DNA of 10,009 nucleotides. It comes from Paracoccaceae bacterium (GTDB lineage: Bacteria; Pseudomonadota; Alphaproteobacteria; Rhodobacterales; Rhodobacteraceae). The notes beneath the pieces are model-generated. The model made no database searches, had not been told where the DNA came from, and was given only the letters and a program-made list of their open reading frames with translations. Of this stretch, positions 1 through 6,251 are shown piece after piece (within the stretch, counting starts at the first letter, position 1; the number at the start of each line of letters is the position of its first letter). The DNA lies in assembly GCA_021767525.1 (NCBI GenBank), contig JAASTF010000096.1:1-10009 (forward strand). Reading direction: 5' to 3'. The translations under genes were made by a program, and so were the position numbers.

Positions 1-215
1 GCGCGCTGCTCTTGGGGGCTGATCTGGCGGGTTTGTGTCGCTTGGCCGCCCGGCGCCTGGCCTTGCAAAAGCGGCGTCACGTCGATACCGGCGAAATACC
101 CGACGGCCAGGATCACCAGCAGGCCCACGCCGCCAATCCCGCCGGCCCGCGCCGCACCGCCTTGCCGGCGACGATCCTCGATATTGCGGCTACCGCGCAC
201 ACCTTTCAAACGCAT
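1..215 (-). CDS. Neutral zinc metallopeptidase, YpfJ/PF04228 family (N-terminal part, cut by window edge)
   Basis: Reading the minus strand from 215 gives 71 complete codons with no stop before the window edge. The protein starts MRLKGVRGSRNIEDRR, followed by a Gly/Ala-rich stretch and one hydrophobic segment (about residues 26-42), then the motif YFAGIDVTPLLQ. This order (basic head with an N-I/V-E-D-R-R motif, single membrane helix, G-I-D-hydrophobic-T/N-P-L-L) is the typical N-terminus of the YpfJ-type putative neutral zinc metallopeptidases. The zinc-binding HExxH motif would lie in the missing part, so catalysis cannot be checked. An ATG two codons upstream (221) is possible, but the G-rich ribosome binding site at 222-228 would directly abut it; 215 gives better spacing. 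The gene lies about 106 bases downstream of the RTX gene on the same strand. Its physiological substrate is unknown. Confidence 0.72.
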   Translation of the reverse strand, partial: MRLKGVRGSRNIEDRRRQGGAARAGGIGGVGLLVILAVGYFAGIDVTPLLQGQAPGGQATQTRQISPQEQR

Positions 216-321
216 GGCCATCCCCCCGGTGCCATAATCGCGCGGTCCAATCGCGCCGCGCCACTGGGGCAGGTTAGCGAAACCACCGCTTCTGGCAAGC
301 ACACAAAGGCATTGCTGCGTG

Positions 322-1290
322 TCAGGTGCTGATCAGGACGTTCCCAATGGTCATGCCCTGGCCGCCGATCACGACCACGACCGGGATGCCATTCACGCTG
401 ATCACCGCGCCGCTGCCATCTTCGAGGTCGGTGACGGTGACAGGGTTTTCCACCACGTCGTCGGGGCCGCTGGGCGCCGGGCCGCGCAGCAATTCCGACG
501 CGCCTTCCAGCTCGATCCGATCTTGCGACGGGTCGAAATCGTCGATCGTGACCACCTGGTATTCGGCGGCCACGCCAGCGAACAGATCGACGGTCACAAG
601 GTCCGCGCCGAGCGAGGTGTTCACAAGGTCGCCCTGGTCGACCACCAGAATGTCGTCGCCGTGCCCGCCCAGAACCGTGTCGGGCGTCAGACCGTCCTGA
701 TCGACCGAGATGATGAAATCGTCGCCCTGCTGTCCGTTGATCTCGTTCGCGCCGTAGCTGTCGGAAATGGCGTCATTGCCAGCGCCGCCCACAACCGTAT
801 CATCGCCGCCTTCATAGTCTTCTTCGCTGCCGAACAGGCCCGAATCGACGGGGAAGAACAGAATGTCGTCGGGCAGCGACGCCGAGCGTTCGTCGATGCC
901 ATAGACATCTTCGCCATCGCCCAGCACCACCAAATCGTCACCCGCCCCGCCGGCGATATAATCGTTGCCCACGCCGCCAAGCAGCGTGTCATCGCCCGCC
1001 GTGCCCAGCATCGCATCGTCGCCGGCACCGGCATCCAGGTTGACCGGGCTATCCGGAAACAGGGTTTCGGCAAGAAACGCATCGGCCTCGGCCTGGCTCA
1101 ATTCGCCCTCGGCCACCAGGTCGGCAAGATAGGATTCGGCGCCGCCGCGATAATCGGCGCCGATCACCTGGTCGTCGCCTTCGGTCAGCTCTTGGGGTTC
1201 TGCCCCGGCGCCGTCGTCGCCATCATCGCCAGACAGGGCGATGGCAGAAACGGCCAAACCTACACCCAGCAAAAGAAAAATTGCCATCAT
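322..1290 (-). CDS. Small membrane-anchored RTX-repeat (hemolysin-type) calcium-binding protein
   Basis: The 322-residue product begins with one hydrophobic segment (about residues 2-19, MMAIFLLLGVGLAVSAIAL), followed at once by an acidic SGDDGDDG stretch, so it is probably anchored in the membrane or exported. Residues 86-122 carry four consecutive GGxGxD-type nonapeptide repeats, with further copies near 168-176, 186-194 and 208-216. These repeats normally fold into a parallel beta-roll that binds calcium. A C-terminal part (about 225-322) contains FDPSQDRIEL and ends in a VxVNGxxVVVV-type strand region, a pattern I associate with Rhodobacteraceae calcium-binding proteins. No protease, lipase or other catalytic domain is visible, and there is no neighbouring type I secretion gene. 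The start at 1290 is chosen over an upstream in-frame ATG (1404) because GGAGGA lies 8-9 bases before it and the hydrophobic segment then sits at the N-terminus. Its role is unknown; adhesion, cell-surface calcium binding or matrix formation are guesses. Confidence 0.85.
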   Translation of the reverse strand: MMAIFLLLGVGLAVSAIALSGDDGDDGAGAEPQELTEGDDQVIGADYRGGAESYLADLVAEGELSQAEADAFLAETLFPDSPVNLDAGAGDDAMLGTAGDDTLLGGVGNDYIAGGAGDDLVVLGDGEDVYGIDERSASLPDDILFFPVDSGLFGSEEDYEGGDDTVVGGAGNDAISDSYGANEINGQQGDDFIISVDQDGLTPDTVLGGHGDDILVVDQGDLVNTSLGADLVTVDLFAGVAAEYQVVTIDDFDPSQDRIELEGASELLRGPAPSGPDDVVENPVTVTDLEDGSGAVISVNGIPVVVVIGGQGMTIGNVLIST

Positions 1291-1304
1291 TACTCGTTCC
1301 TCCG

Positions 1305-1336
1305 AAAAGCCCTTTCGTATACCACACAGGGCTTTT
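1305..1336. promoter_or_regulatory. Perfect 9-bp inverted repeat in the RTX gene upstream region
   Basis: AAAAGCCCT (1305-1313) and AGGGCTTTT (1328-1336) form a perfect inverted repeat with a 14-base spacer. The inner edge of the structure lies one base from the GGAGGA ribosome binding site of the RTX gene, 15 bases from its start codon. It could be an operator, because a candidate -10/-35 pair overlaps it, or a leader hairpin controlling translation. It has no T-run suggesting a terminator for a gene in this gap. Confidence 0.6.
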
Positions 1337-1345
1337 GCCTGTCTT
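1316..1345 (-). promoter_or_regulatory. Candidate sigma-70-type promoter of the RTX gene
   Basis: On the minus strand AAGACA (1345-1340) and TATACG (1321-1316) are separated by 18 bases; each matches the consensus at four of six positions. Transcription would start near 1309, leaving a leader of about 20 bases that includes the GGAGGA ribosome binding site. The inverted repeat at 1305-1336 would then cover the spacer, -10 and start site. The assignment is by eye and tentative. Confidence 0.3.
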
Positions 1346-1472
1346 GTGGAGTATTTCGCAACTGGCCGTTTCGCTGGTGGCAACAATAAGGCGGCGCGAT
1401 CCACGGTGGACCTTGGGCTTGCGCGGCACTAGTTTGGCAGGGTCGATCCACCCCACCCCAGGACCCATTGGC

Positions 1473-3245
1473 ATGAGCGAGACGGAAAAGCAGGCCTACC
1501 AGGTATTGGCCCGGAAATACCGGCCCGAAACCTTTGCCGACCTGGTGGGCCAGGATGCGATGGTGCGCACCCTGAAAAACGCCTTCGCGGCGGATCGCAT
1601 CGCGCAGGCGTTCATCATGACCGGCATCCGCGGGACAGGTAAGACCACCACCGCCCGGATCATCGCCAAGGGCATGAACTGCATTGGTCCTGATGGCACC
1701 GGCGGCCCCACCACCGATCCTTGCGGGCAATGCGAACACTGCGTCGCCATTATGGAAGGTCGCCATGTCGACGTGATGGAGATGGACGCCGCCAGCCGCA
1801 CCGGCGTGGGCGACATCCGCGAGATCATCGACAGCGTGCACTATCGAGCTGCATCCGCGCGCTACAAGATCTATATCATCGACGAAGTTCACATGCTGTC
1901 GACCAGCGCGTTCAACGCGCTGCTCAAGACGCTGGAAGAGCCCCCGGCCCATGTGAAGTTCATCTTCGCTACCACCGAGATACGCAAGGTGCCGGTCACC
2001 GTGCTGTCGCGCTGTCAGCGGTTCGACCTGCGCCGGATCGAACCCGAGGTGATGATCGGCCTGTTGCGCCGGATCGCCGATGCCGAGGGTGCCCAGATCG
2101 CCGAGGATGCGCTGGCGCTGATCACCCGCGCGGCCGAAGGATCGGCGCGCGATGCGACATCGCTGCTGGATCAGGCGATCAGCCATGGCGCCGGCGAAAC
2201 GGGCGTGGACCAGGTGCGCGCCATGCTGGGCCTGGCCGATCGCGGCCGGGTGATGGACCTGTTCGATATGATCATGAAGGGCGACACCGCCGGTGCCTTG
2301 TCGGAACTGGGCGCGCAATATGCCGACGGTGCCGACCCGCTGGCCGTTCTGCGCGACCTGGCCGAGATCACGCACTGGATTTCCGTGGTCAAGATCACGC
2401 CCGAGGCCGCCGACGATCCGACCGTCAGCCCCGATGAACGTGCCCGTGGACAGCAGATGGCCGAGGCGCTGCCGATGCGCGTGCTTAGCCGCAGTTGGCA
2501 AATGCTGCTCAAGGCGCTGGACGAGGTTGCGAATGCCCCCAACGCGATGATGGCCGCCGAAATGGCGGTGATCCGGCTGACCCATGTGGCCGAACTGCCC
2601 AGTCCCGAAGAGCTGGTGCGCAAGCTGAAAGATGCGCCGCCCCCCGCACCCGGGCCGGGCGGTGGCGGTGCGCCTGTCGGGCAGGCAGGCGGCCAGACAA
2701 CAAACGCCCAGGGCACGCCCGCACCCACGCACAACAGCGGCAGCGGACCCCATGCCTTTGGCGGGGGCGGCCCGGTGGCGGCGGTGGCGCAGGATGCCGA
2801 ACAGGCGCTGGCGCGCTTTCCCACCTTCGATCACGTGGTCGAGTTGATCCGCGCCAACCGCGACGTAAAGTTGCTGGTCGAGGTCGAAACCTGCGTGCAG
2901 CTGGCCAATTATCGCCCCGGTCGGATCGAATTCGTTCCGACCGATCGCGCGCCGCACGACCTGGCGCAACGGCTGGGCAGCGCGCTGCAACGCTGGACGG
3001 GCAACCGCTGGGCCGTGACGCTTGTGAACGAAGGCGGGGCCGAAACCATCGCCGCGCGCCGCGACGCGGCCGAGCTGGCGTTGAAACAGCAGGCCGAGGC
3101 GCATCCGCTGGTGCAGGCGGTCCTGTCCAAATTTCCCGAGGCGCGGATCACCGCGATCCGCACACCCGAAGAAAAAGAGGCGCAGGCCCAGACCGAAGCC
3201 CTGGCCGAGGTCGAGGACGAGTGGGACCCGTTCGAAGAGGATTAA
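1473..3245 (+). CDS. dnaX: DNA polymerase III subunit gamma/tau
   Basis: This 590-residue protein is the ATPase of the clamp loader, which loads the beta sliding clamp and, as tau, links polymerase cores at the replication fork. Visible motifs: Walker A GIRGTGKT (51-58); four zinc-module cysteines (C70, C84, C87, C90); Walker B IIDEVH (135-140); sensor-1 ATTE (166-169); the SRC arginine-finger motif (179-181); sensor-2 GSARDA (223-228). A Gly/Pro-rich linker covers about 389-436. It leads into the C-terminal tau region typical of alphaproteobacteria, with ARFPTFDHVVELI (447-459) and the acidic end EWDPFEED. The start at 1473 follows AGGA with 9 bases spacing and begins MSETEKQAYQVLARKYRPETF, as in other DnaX proteins; the 64 codons open upstream do not look like coding sequence. 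It begins the plus-strand dnaX-ybaB-recR block. Confidence 0.97.
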   Translation: MSETEKQAYQVLARKYRPETFADLVGQDAMVRTLKNAFAADRIAQAFIMTGIRGTGKTTTARIIAKGMNCIGPDGTGGPTTDPCGQCEHCVAIMEGRHVDVMEMDAASRTGVGDIREIIDSVHYRAASARYKIYIIDEVHMLSTSAFNALLKTLEEPPAHVKFIFATTEIRKVPVTVLSRCQRFDLRRIEPEVMIGLLRRIADAEGAQIAEDALALITRAAEGSARDATSLLDQAISHGAGETGVDQVRAMLGLADRGRVMDLFDMIMKGDTAGALSELGAQYADGADPLAVLRDLAEITHWISVVKITPEAADDPTVSPDERARGQQMAEALPMRVLSRSWQMLLKALDEVANAPNAMMAAEMAVIRLTHVAELPSPEELVRKLKDAPPPAPGPGGGGAPVGQAGGQTTNAQGTPAPTHNSGSGPHAFGGGGPVAAVAQDAEQALARFPTFDHVVELIRANRDVKLLVEVETCVQLANYRPGRIEFVPTDRAPHDLAQRLGSALQRWTGNRWAVTLVNEGGAETIAARRDAAELALKQQAEAHPLVQAVLSKFPEARITAIRTPEEKEAQAQTEALAEVEDEWDPFEED

Positions 3246-3276
3246 GGCGCTTAGGCCCGCCCAGGCGTGCCGCCCC

Positions 3277-3305
3277 TTGTCCCGAACGGGTCGCGCTGCG
3301 ATATG
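3277..3305 (+). promoter_or_regulatory. Weak candidate promoter before ybaB
   Basis: TTGTCC (3277-3282) and GATATG (3300-3305) are 17 bases apart in the 103-base gap after dnaX. The -10 match is poor (three of six). It may give ybaB-recR a separate transcription start, but co-transcription from dnaX is as likely, since no intrinsic terminator is visible in this gap. Confidence 0.18.
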
Positions 3306-3348
3306 TGAACAAACGCGGCAGCCAGCCGCGCCAGTCAGGAGAGATGAG

Positions 3349-3693
3349 ATGCTGAAAGGTTTGGGCAGTCTTGGCGATATGGCCGGGATGATGAAAAAGG
3401 CACAGCAGATGCAGACCCGCATGGCCGAGCTGCAAGAGCAGATGGCCACCATGATGGTCGAGGGCGAGGCGGGAACCGGCCTGGTCAAGGCCACCTGCAC
3501 CGCCAAGGGCGAGCTGAAGGGCCTGGATATCGACCCGTCGATCTTTAACGGCGACGACAAGGAAGTGGTCGAAGACCTGATCCTCGCCGCCATCAAGGAC
3601 GCCCAGACCAAGGCCGCGGAACGCGCACAGGCGGAAATGGCCAAGCTGACCGAAGAGTTGGGTCTGCCCAAGGACATGAACCTGCCGTTCTGA
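3349..3693 (+). CDS. ybaB: YbaB/EbfC family nucleoid-associated DNA-binding protein
   Basis: The 114-residue protein has the family pattern: an N-terminal helix rich in Met, Gln and Lys (MLKGLGSLGDMAGMMKKAQQMQ), a central beta region with VEGEAGTGLVKATCTAKGELKGLDIDPS (38-64), and a C-terminal helix ending in a conserved GLPKDMNLPF tail (105-114). Family members form small dimers that bind DNA and act as nucleoid-associated proteins. The start at 3349 follows AGGAGA (3337-3342) at good spacing; codons open upstream are not conserved-looking and lack a ribosome binding site. The gene sits between dnaX and recR, which is its usual place across many bacteria; this order suggests a role tied to replication or repair, though the exact function is not settled. 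Confidence 0.96.
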   Translation: MLKGLGSLGDMAGMMKKAQQMQTRMAELQEQMATMMVEGEAGTGLVKATCTAKGELKGLDIDPSIFNGDDKEVVEDLILAAIKDAQTKAAERAQAEMAKLTEELGLPKDMNLPF

Positions 3694-3713
3694 TCTTCAT
3701 CTTGCCAGATAAA

Positions 3714-3744
3714 CTCCGGGGAGTGCGAGGGGCTGGCCCCTCGC
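3714..3744. repeat. Two adjacent palindromes in the ybaB-recR gap
   Basis: CTCCGGGGAG (3714-3723) is followed after one base by GCGAGGGG, loop CTGG, CCCCTCGC (3725-3744), a perfect 8-bp stem. There is no T-tract, so a simple intrinsic terminator is unlikely. From memory, an AAACTCCGGGG-plus-hairpin sequence is a recurring intergenic element in Rhodobacteraceae genomes, but I cannot confirm this here. The structure begins 21 bases after the ybaB stop and ends 28 bases before recR. Confidence 0.6.
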
Positions 3745-3772
3745 TCCTGTCCCGGGCCACGGGCGCACGGCC

Positions 3773-4366
3773 ATGAATTCCACCCGCGATATCGAGGCGT
3801 TGATCGACGCGATGGCCAAGCTGCCCGGGCTGGGGCCGCGCTCGGCACGGCGGGCGGTCCTGCACCTGATCCGCAAGCGCGCGCTGCTGATGCAGCCCCT
3901 GGCCGAGATGATGGGCCAGGTCGCCACCACAGCGCGCGAGTGCCTGAATTGCGGCAATATCGGCACCACCGATATTTGCGACATCTGCGACAGCGAAAAG
4001 CGGGCCAATGGCCAGATTTGCGTGGTCGAGGACGTGGCCGACCTGTGGGCAATGGAACGCGGGCAGGTGTTCAAGGGCCGGTATCACGTTCTGGGCGGCA
4101 CGCTGTCGGCGCTGGATCAGATCGGCCCCGAACAGCTGCGCATCCCCAAGCTGATCGACCGGGTCAGCACCGAGTCCGTGTCCGAGGTGATCCTGGCCCT
4201 GAACGCCACGATCGACGGACAGACCACCGCCCACTACATCGCCGACCAGCTAGAGGGGCAGGTCACGCTGACCTCGCTTGCGCAAGGGGTGCCCATCGGC
4301 GGCGAGCTGGATTACCTGGATGACGGCACCATCGCCGCCGCGCTGAACGCGCGCAAATCGATCTAG
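3773..4366 (+). CDS. recR: Recombination mediator protein RecR
   Basis: RecR works with RecO (and RecF) to load RecA on single-stranded DNA covered by SSB in gap repair. The 197-residue protein has the standard length and order: helix-hairpin-helix LPGLGPRSARR (17-27), a four-cysteine zinc finger (C57, C60, C69, C72), a Toprim domain beginning ICVVEDVADLWAMERG (82-97), then YHVLGGTLSALDQIGPEQL (104-122), and a C-terminal region with TSLAQGVPIGGELDYLDDGT (167-186). All key motifs are intact. It starts at the first ATG giving the family N-terminus (DIEALIDAMAKLPGLG). No good Shine-Dalgarno sequence precedes it; the upstream bases are GC-rich and contain a hairpin. It is the last gene of the dnaX block and its stop is only 10 bases from that of the convergent oxidase gene. 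Confidence 0.97.
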   Translation: MNSTRDIEALIDAMAKLPGLGPRSARRAVLHLIRKRALLMQPLAEMMGQVATTARECLNCGNIGTTDICDICDSEKRANGQICVVEDVADLWAMERGQVFKGRYHVLGGTLSALDQIGPEQLRIPKLIDRVSTESVSEVILALNATIDGQTTAHYIADQLEGQVTLTSLAQGVPIGGELDYLDDGTIAAALNARKSI

Positions 4367-4376
4367 ACGCACCCGG

Positions 4377-5519
4377 TCACAGCACGGCCACCTGCGCCCA
4401 ATCCGGCAGCGGCTGATCGGTCACGGATAGAGCTGCCAGCCGTCCCAACTCATCGCTGCTTTTGGCGGCCTTCCCGCAACCCGCGGTCGCCACGTGAATG
4501 CGCGGCCCGACCGGGCCGATCAGGGGATAGCCGGTTTCCGAGAACGTGGTGATACAGGCCACCGTGAAATGCCGCACCACGCGCAGGCCCGGGATGCGCT
4601 CATGCGTCAGGTCCAGCAGCATCTCGCCCACCTTTGCATCGCCGCCCGAACGAAACCAATGCCCAAGCGATGCCGCATCATCCGGCAGCACGTTTTCGTG
4701 TCGGTCGCCGCCCATTTTCAAATAAACCTGACCATCGGGATACTTGATCGGCGGCAGCAGATAGGGCCGGTGGCCATCTCGCGCCAACCAGATCAGGCTG
4801 GGCAGTTTGGCCAGACGGCGTGCTTCGCCCGCGTCAAGCTGCATCATCGTGACGGTGCGGGCGCGCACTTGCAGAGGCAGCGGCGTGGGCAGGATCGCGT
4901 TGGTATAGCCGCCCGCGGCAACCAGAACCCGGTCGGCGCGGACCGTGCCATCGCTGTACCGGATCGTGACGCCGGCCTTGTCCTCGTCCAGCGCCAAAAC
5001 CTGCGATCGCACCACTTGCACACCAGCCGCCCGCGCAGTTGCGATCTGCGCCGCGACCAGCCGCCGGGGGCTGATATGCCCTGCCGATTCACCTTCGAAC
5101 AACAGCCGGGTGCCGGTGGGAAAAGAAAACGTAGGAAATCGGGCGGCAATCGTCGTATCCGTCAGATCGTCACACGCCACGCCCTGCGCCGCGGCGGTTG
5201 CCGCCACCGTGTCGATGGCGCCGCCTTCGGCAGGGCCGGCAATCGCGCATCCAACGGGGGTGAAAAAGCCGATGCCACCCGCCCGGGCGATCTGGTCATA
5301 CCGGGCGATACTGTCCCGCCCGGCGCGCGACCAGAAAGGGTCAGGATCAAGCGCACGGGTGATCCGCCCCTCGTCATGATGGCTGGCAAAGACGCCGGTG
5401 TGCTGGTGCGGATTGGCGGGCTCTGCCGGGCCGATCAGGGTGACGTGATGATGGCCCAGCGCCAGGTGCCGGGCCGCCGCTGCGCCGATCATTCCCGCGC
5501 CGACAATCGCGATATGCAT
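4377..5519 (-). CDS. FAD-dependent oxidoreductase, DAO family (sarcosine oxidase-like)
   Basis: The 380-residue protein starts with a classic FAD-binding Rossmann motif (MHIAIVGAGMIGAAAARHLA; GxGxxG at 7-12). It continues with GRITRALDPDPFW (51-63), resembling the TRIIR-type segment of monomeric sarcosine oxidases, and LVAAGGYTNAILP (199-211), a second nucleotide-contact motif of the DAO superfamily. Near the C-terminus TVACITTFSETGYPLIGP (319-336) places C322 where sarcosine oxidase and N-methyltryptophan oxidase carry the cysteine that binds FAD covalently. HVATAGCGKAAKSS (342-355) matches the FAD-contacting loop. These features suggest oxidation of a secondary amine or amino acid with release of hydrogen peroxide; the substrate cannot be told from sequence. 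The start at 5519 is preferred over 5537 because it gives a typical N-terminus; the ribosome binding site (GGGGGC) is weak. It converges on recR and is divergent from the DUF4386 gene; no partner subunit lies nearby. Confidence 0.88.
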   Translation of the reverse strand: MHIAIVGAGMIGAAAARHLALGHHHVTLIGPAEPANPHQHTGVFASHHDEGRITRALDPDPFWSRAGRDSIARYDQIARAGGIGFFTPVGCAIAGPAEGGAIDTVAATAAAQGVACDDLTDTTIAARFPTFSFPTGTRLLFEGESAGHISPRRLVAAQIATARAAGVQVVRSQVLALDEDKAGVTIRYSDGTVRADRVLVAAGGYTNAILPTPLPLQVRARTVTMMQLDAGEARRLAKLPSLIWLARDGHRPYLLPPIKYPDGQVYLKMGGDRHENVLPDDAASLGHWFRSGGDAKVGEMLLDLTHERIPGLRVVRHFTVACITTFSETGYPLIGPVGPRIHVATAGCGKAAKSSDELGRLAALSVTDQPLPDWAQVAVL

Positions 5520-5555
5520 GGGCGGCCCCCGAACCAAGCCATTTCCGTTGACCCA

Positions 5556-5564
5556 TGCTAGACT
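5556..5564 (+). promoter_or_regulatory. Candidate extended -10 promoter of the DUF4386 gene
   Basis: TGCTAGACT has a TGn extension directly before TAGACT (four of six consensus matches). No good -35 hexamer is seen at 16-18 bases, as expected for an extended -10 promoter. Transcription from about 5571 would give a 23-base leader containing the GGAAAGG ribosome binding site of the gene at 5594. Confidence 0.33.
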
Positions 5565-5593
5565 GTTGCCATCGACAAAGGAAAGGGGCCGCC

Positions 5594-6238
5594 ATGCCCG
5601 TTGCGCCGCGCCTGGCAGGGGCGCTTTACCTGCTGATTATCGTTTGCGGCATCGCGGCCGAGGTCTTTCTGCGCACGCCCCTGCGCGAAACCGCTTTCTT
5701 CGGCCCGGACGAGGTCGCTCAGGTGCGCCTGTCGGTTCTGGCCGACCTGACGATGGCGCTGGCAGACGTGGCGGTTGCGCTCATGCTTTTCGCGCTGTTG
5801 CGTCCGCTTGGTCCGTGGCTGGCTGCAACGGCCAGCCTGTTTCGGCTGGTGCAGGCGGCGGGTATTCTTGCCGGGCTGGCCTGGCTGCTGGCGGCGGCGG
5901 GGCAGCCGGCACAGGCGCAGGGATTGCTGGCGGTGCACAGCGCAGGCTACGACCTTTCCCTTACCTTTTTCGCTGTCACCTGCATCGCGACGGGGCTTTT
6001 GCTGTTGCGGGCGGGCTTGCGTTGGCTGGGTATCGGTCTGATCGCATCGGGCGTGATCTATGCCATCGGCAGCGTGCTGCGGGTGGTCGCACCGGGGCTG
6101 GCCGCAGGCTTTGAACCGGCTTATGTGCTGCCGCTTGTGACCGAACTGGCCTTTGCGCTGTGGCTGCTTTCCGGTGCACGCGCGCCAAGGTTACACGAAA
6201 AAGGCCCGATCGCTGGATCGGGCCTTTCGGATTTCTGA
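5594..6238 (+). CDS. DUF4386 family integral membrane protein
   Basis: The 214-residue protein is almost entirely hydrophobic, with six likely membrane helices at about 7-26, 46-71, 84-102, 120-139, 143-162 and 178-193. Its N-terminus (APRLAGALYLLIIVCGIAAEVFLR) and the DLTMALADVAVALMLFALLRPLG segment fit the DUF4386 family, whose function is unknown to me. The start at 5594 follows AAGGAAAGG at suitable spacing. The last codons are unusual: residues 203-212 (KGPIAGSGLS) are encoded by the perfect 12-bp stem-loop at 6200-6227, which acts as terminator for the convergent trcR gene. The natural end of the fold is therefore probably near residue 200. The gene is divergent from the FAD oxidase and stands alone on its strand; the stop codons of it and trcR are only 13 bases apart. 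Confidence 0.85.
   Translation: MPVAPRLAGALYLLIIVCGIAAEVFLRTPLRETAFFGPDEVAQVRLSVLADLTMALADVAVALMLFALLRPLGPWLAATASLFRLVQAAGILAGLAWLLAAAGQPAQAQGLLAVHSAGYDLSLTFFAVTCIATGLLLLRAGLRWLGIGLIASGVIYAIGSVLRVVAPGLAAGFEPAYVLPLVTELAFALWLLSGARAPRLHEKGPIAGSGLSDF
6200..6227 (-). terminator. Intrinsic terminator of trcR, possibly bidirectional, inside the DUF4386 coding end
   Basis: AAAGGCCCGATC (6200-6211), a four-base loop GCTG and GATCGGGCCTTT (6216-6227) form a perfect 12-bp stem. On the minus strand the stem runs into TTTTT (6202-6198), a proper U-tract, 25 bases after the trcR stop. On the plus strand the T-run is only TTT, followed by CGGATTTC, so termination of the DUF4386 transcript is possible but weaker. 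Confidence 0.88.
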
Positions 6239-6251
6239 CGGTCCTGAAAGA

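Noticed and set aside
216..321. Possible promoter or terminator between the RTX gene and the YpfJ-type gene
   Set aside because: Only short imperfect repeats (for example CACAC/GTGTG) and no convincing promoter hexamers are present, so I report nothing in this gap beyond the G-rich ribosome binding site.
319..1389. Plus-strand open frame opposite the RTX gene
   Set aside because: The His/Val/Arg/Ala-rich translation mirrors the Asp/Gly-rich RTX repeats (GAC/GAT read backwards as GTC/ATC); no ribosome binding site or domain is seen. It is a shadow of the repeats.
2639..2650. C-run (CCC CCC) in the dnaX linker as a possible programmed frameshift making a short gamma subunit
   Set aside because: It is not an A-AAA-AAG type slippery site. 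The -1 frame stays open well past the dnaX stop, to 3355, so an E. coli-like -1 shift would not yield a truncated gamma protein.
1290..4052. Very long minus-strand open frame (about 920 codons) opposite dnaX and ybaB and the start of recR
   Set aside because: Its translation is Arg/Pro/Gly/His-rich without any recognisable domain, and it covers three well-supported plus-strand genes. High G+C content makes such antisense frames common.
4494..5561. Plus-strand open frame opposite the FAD oxidase gene
   Set aside because: The translation is Arg/Gln-rich with no domain, while the minus strand has a clear Rossmann-fold oxidoreductase. It is an antisense shadow.
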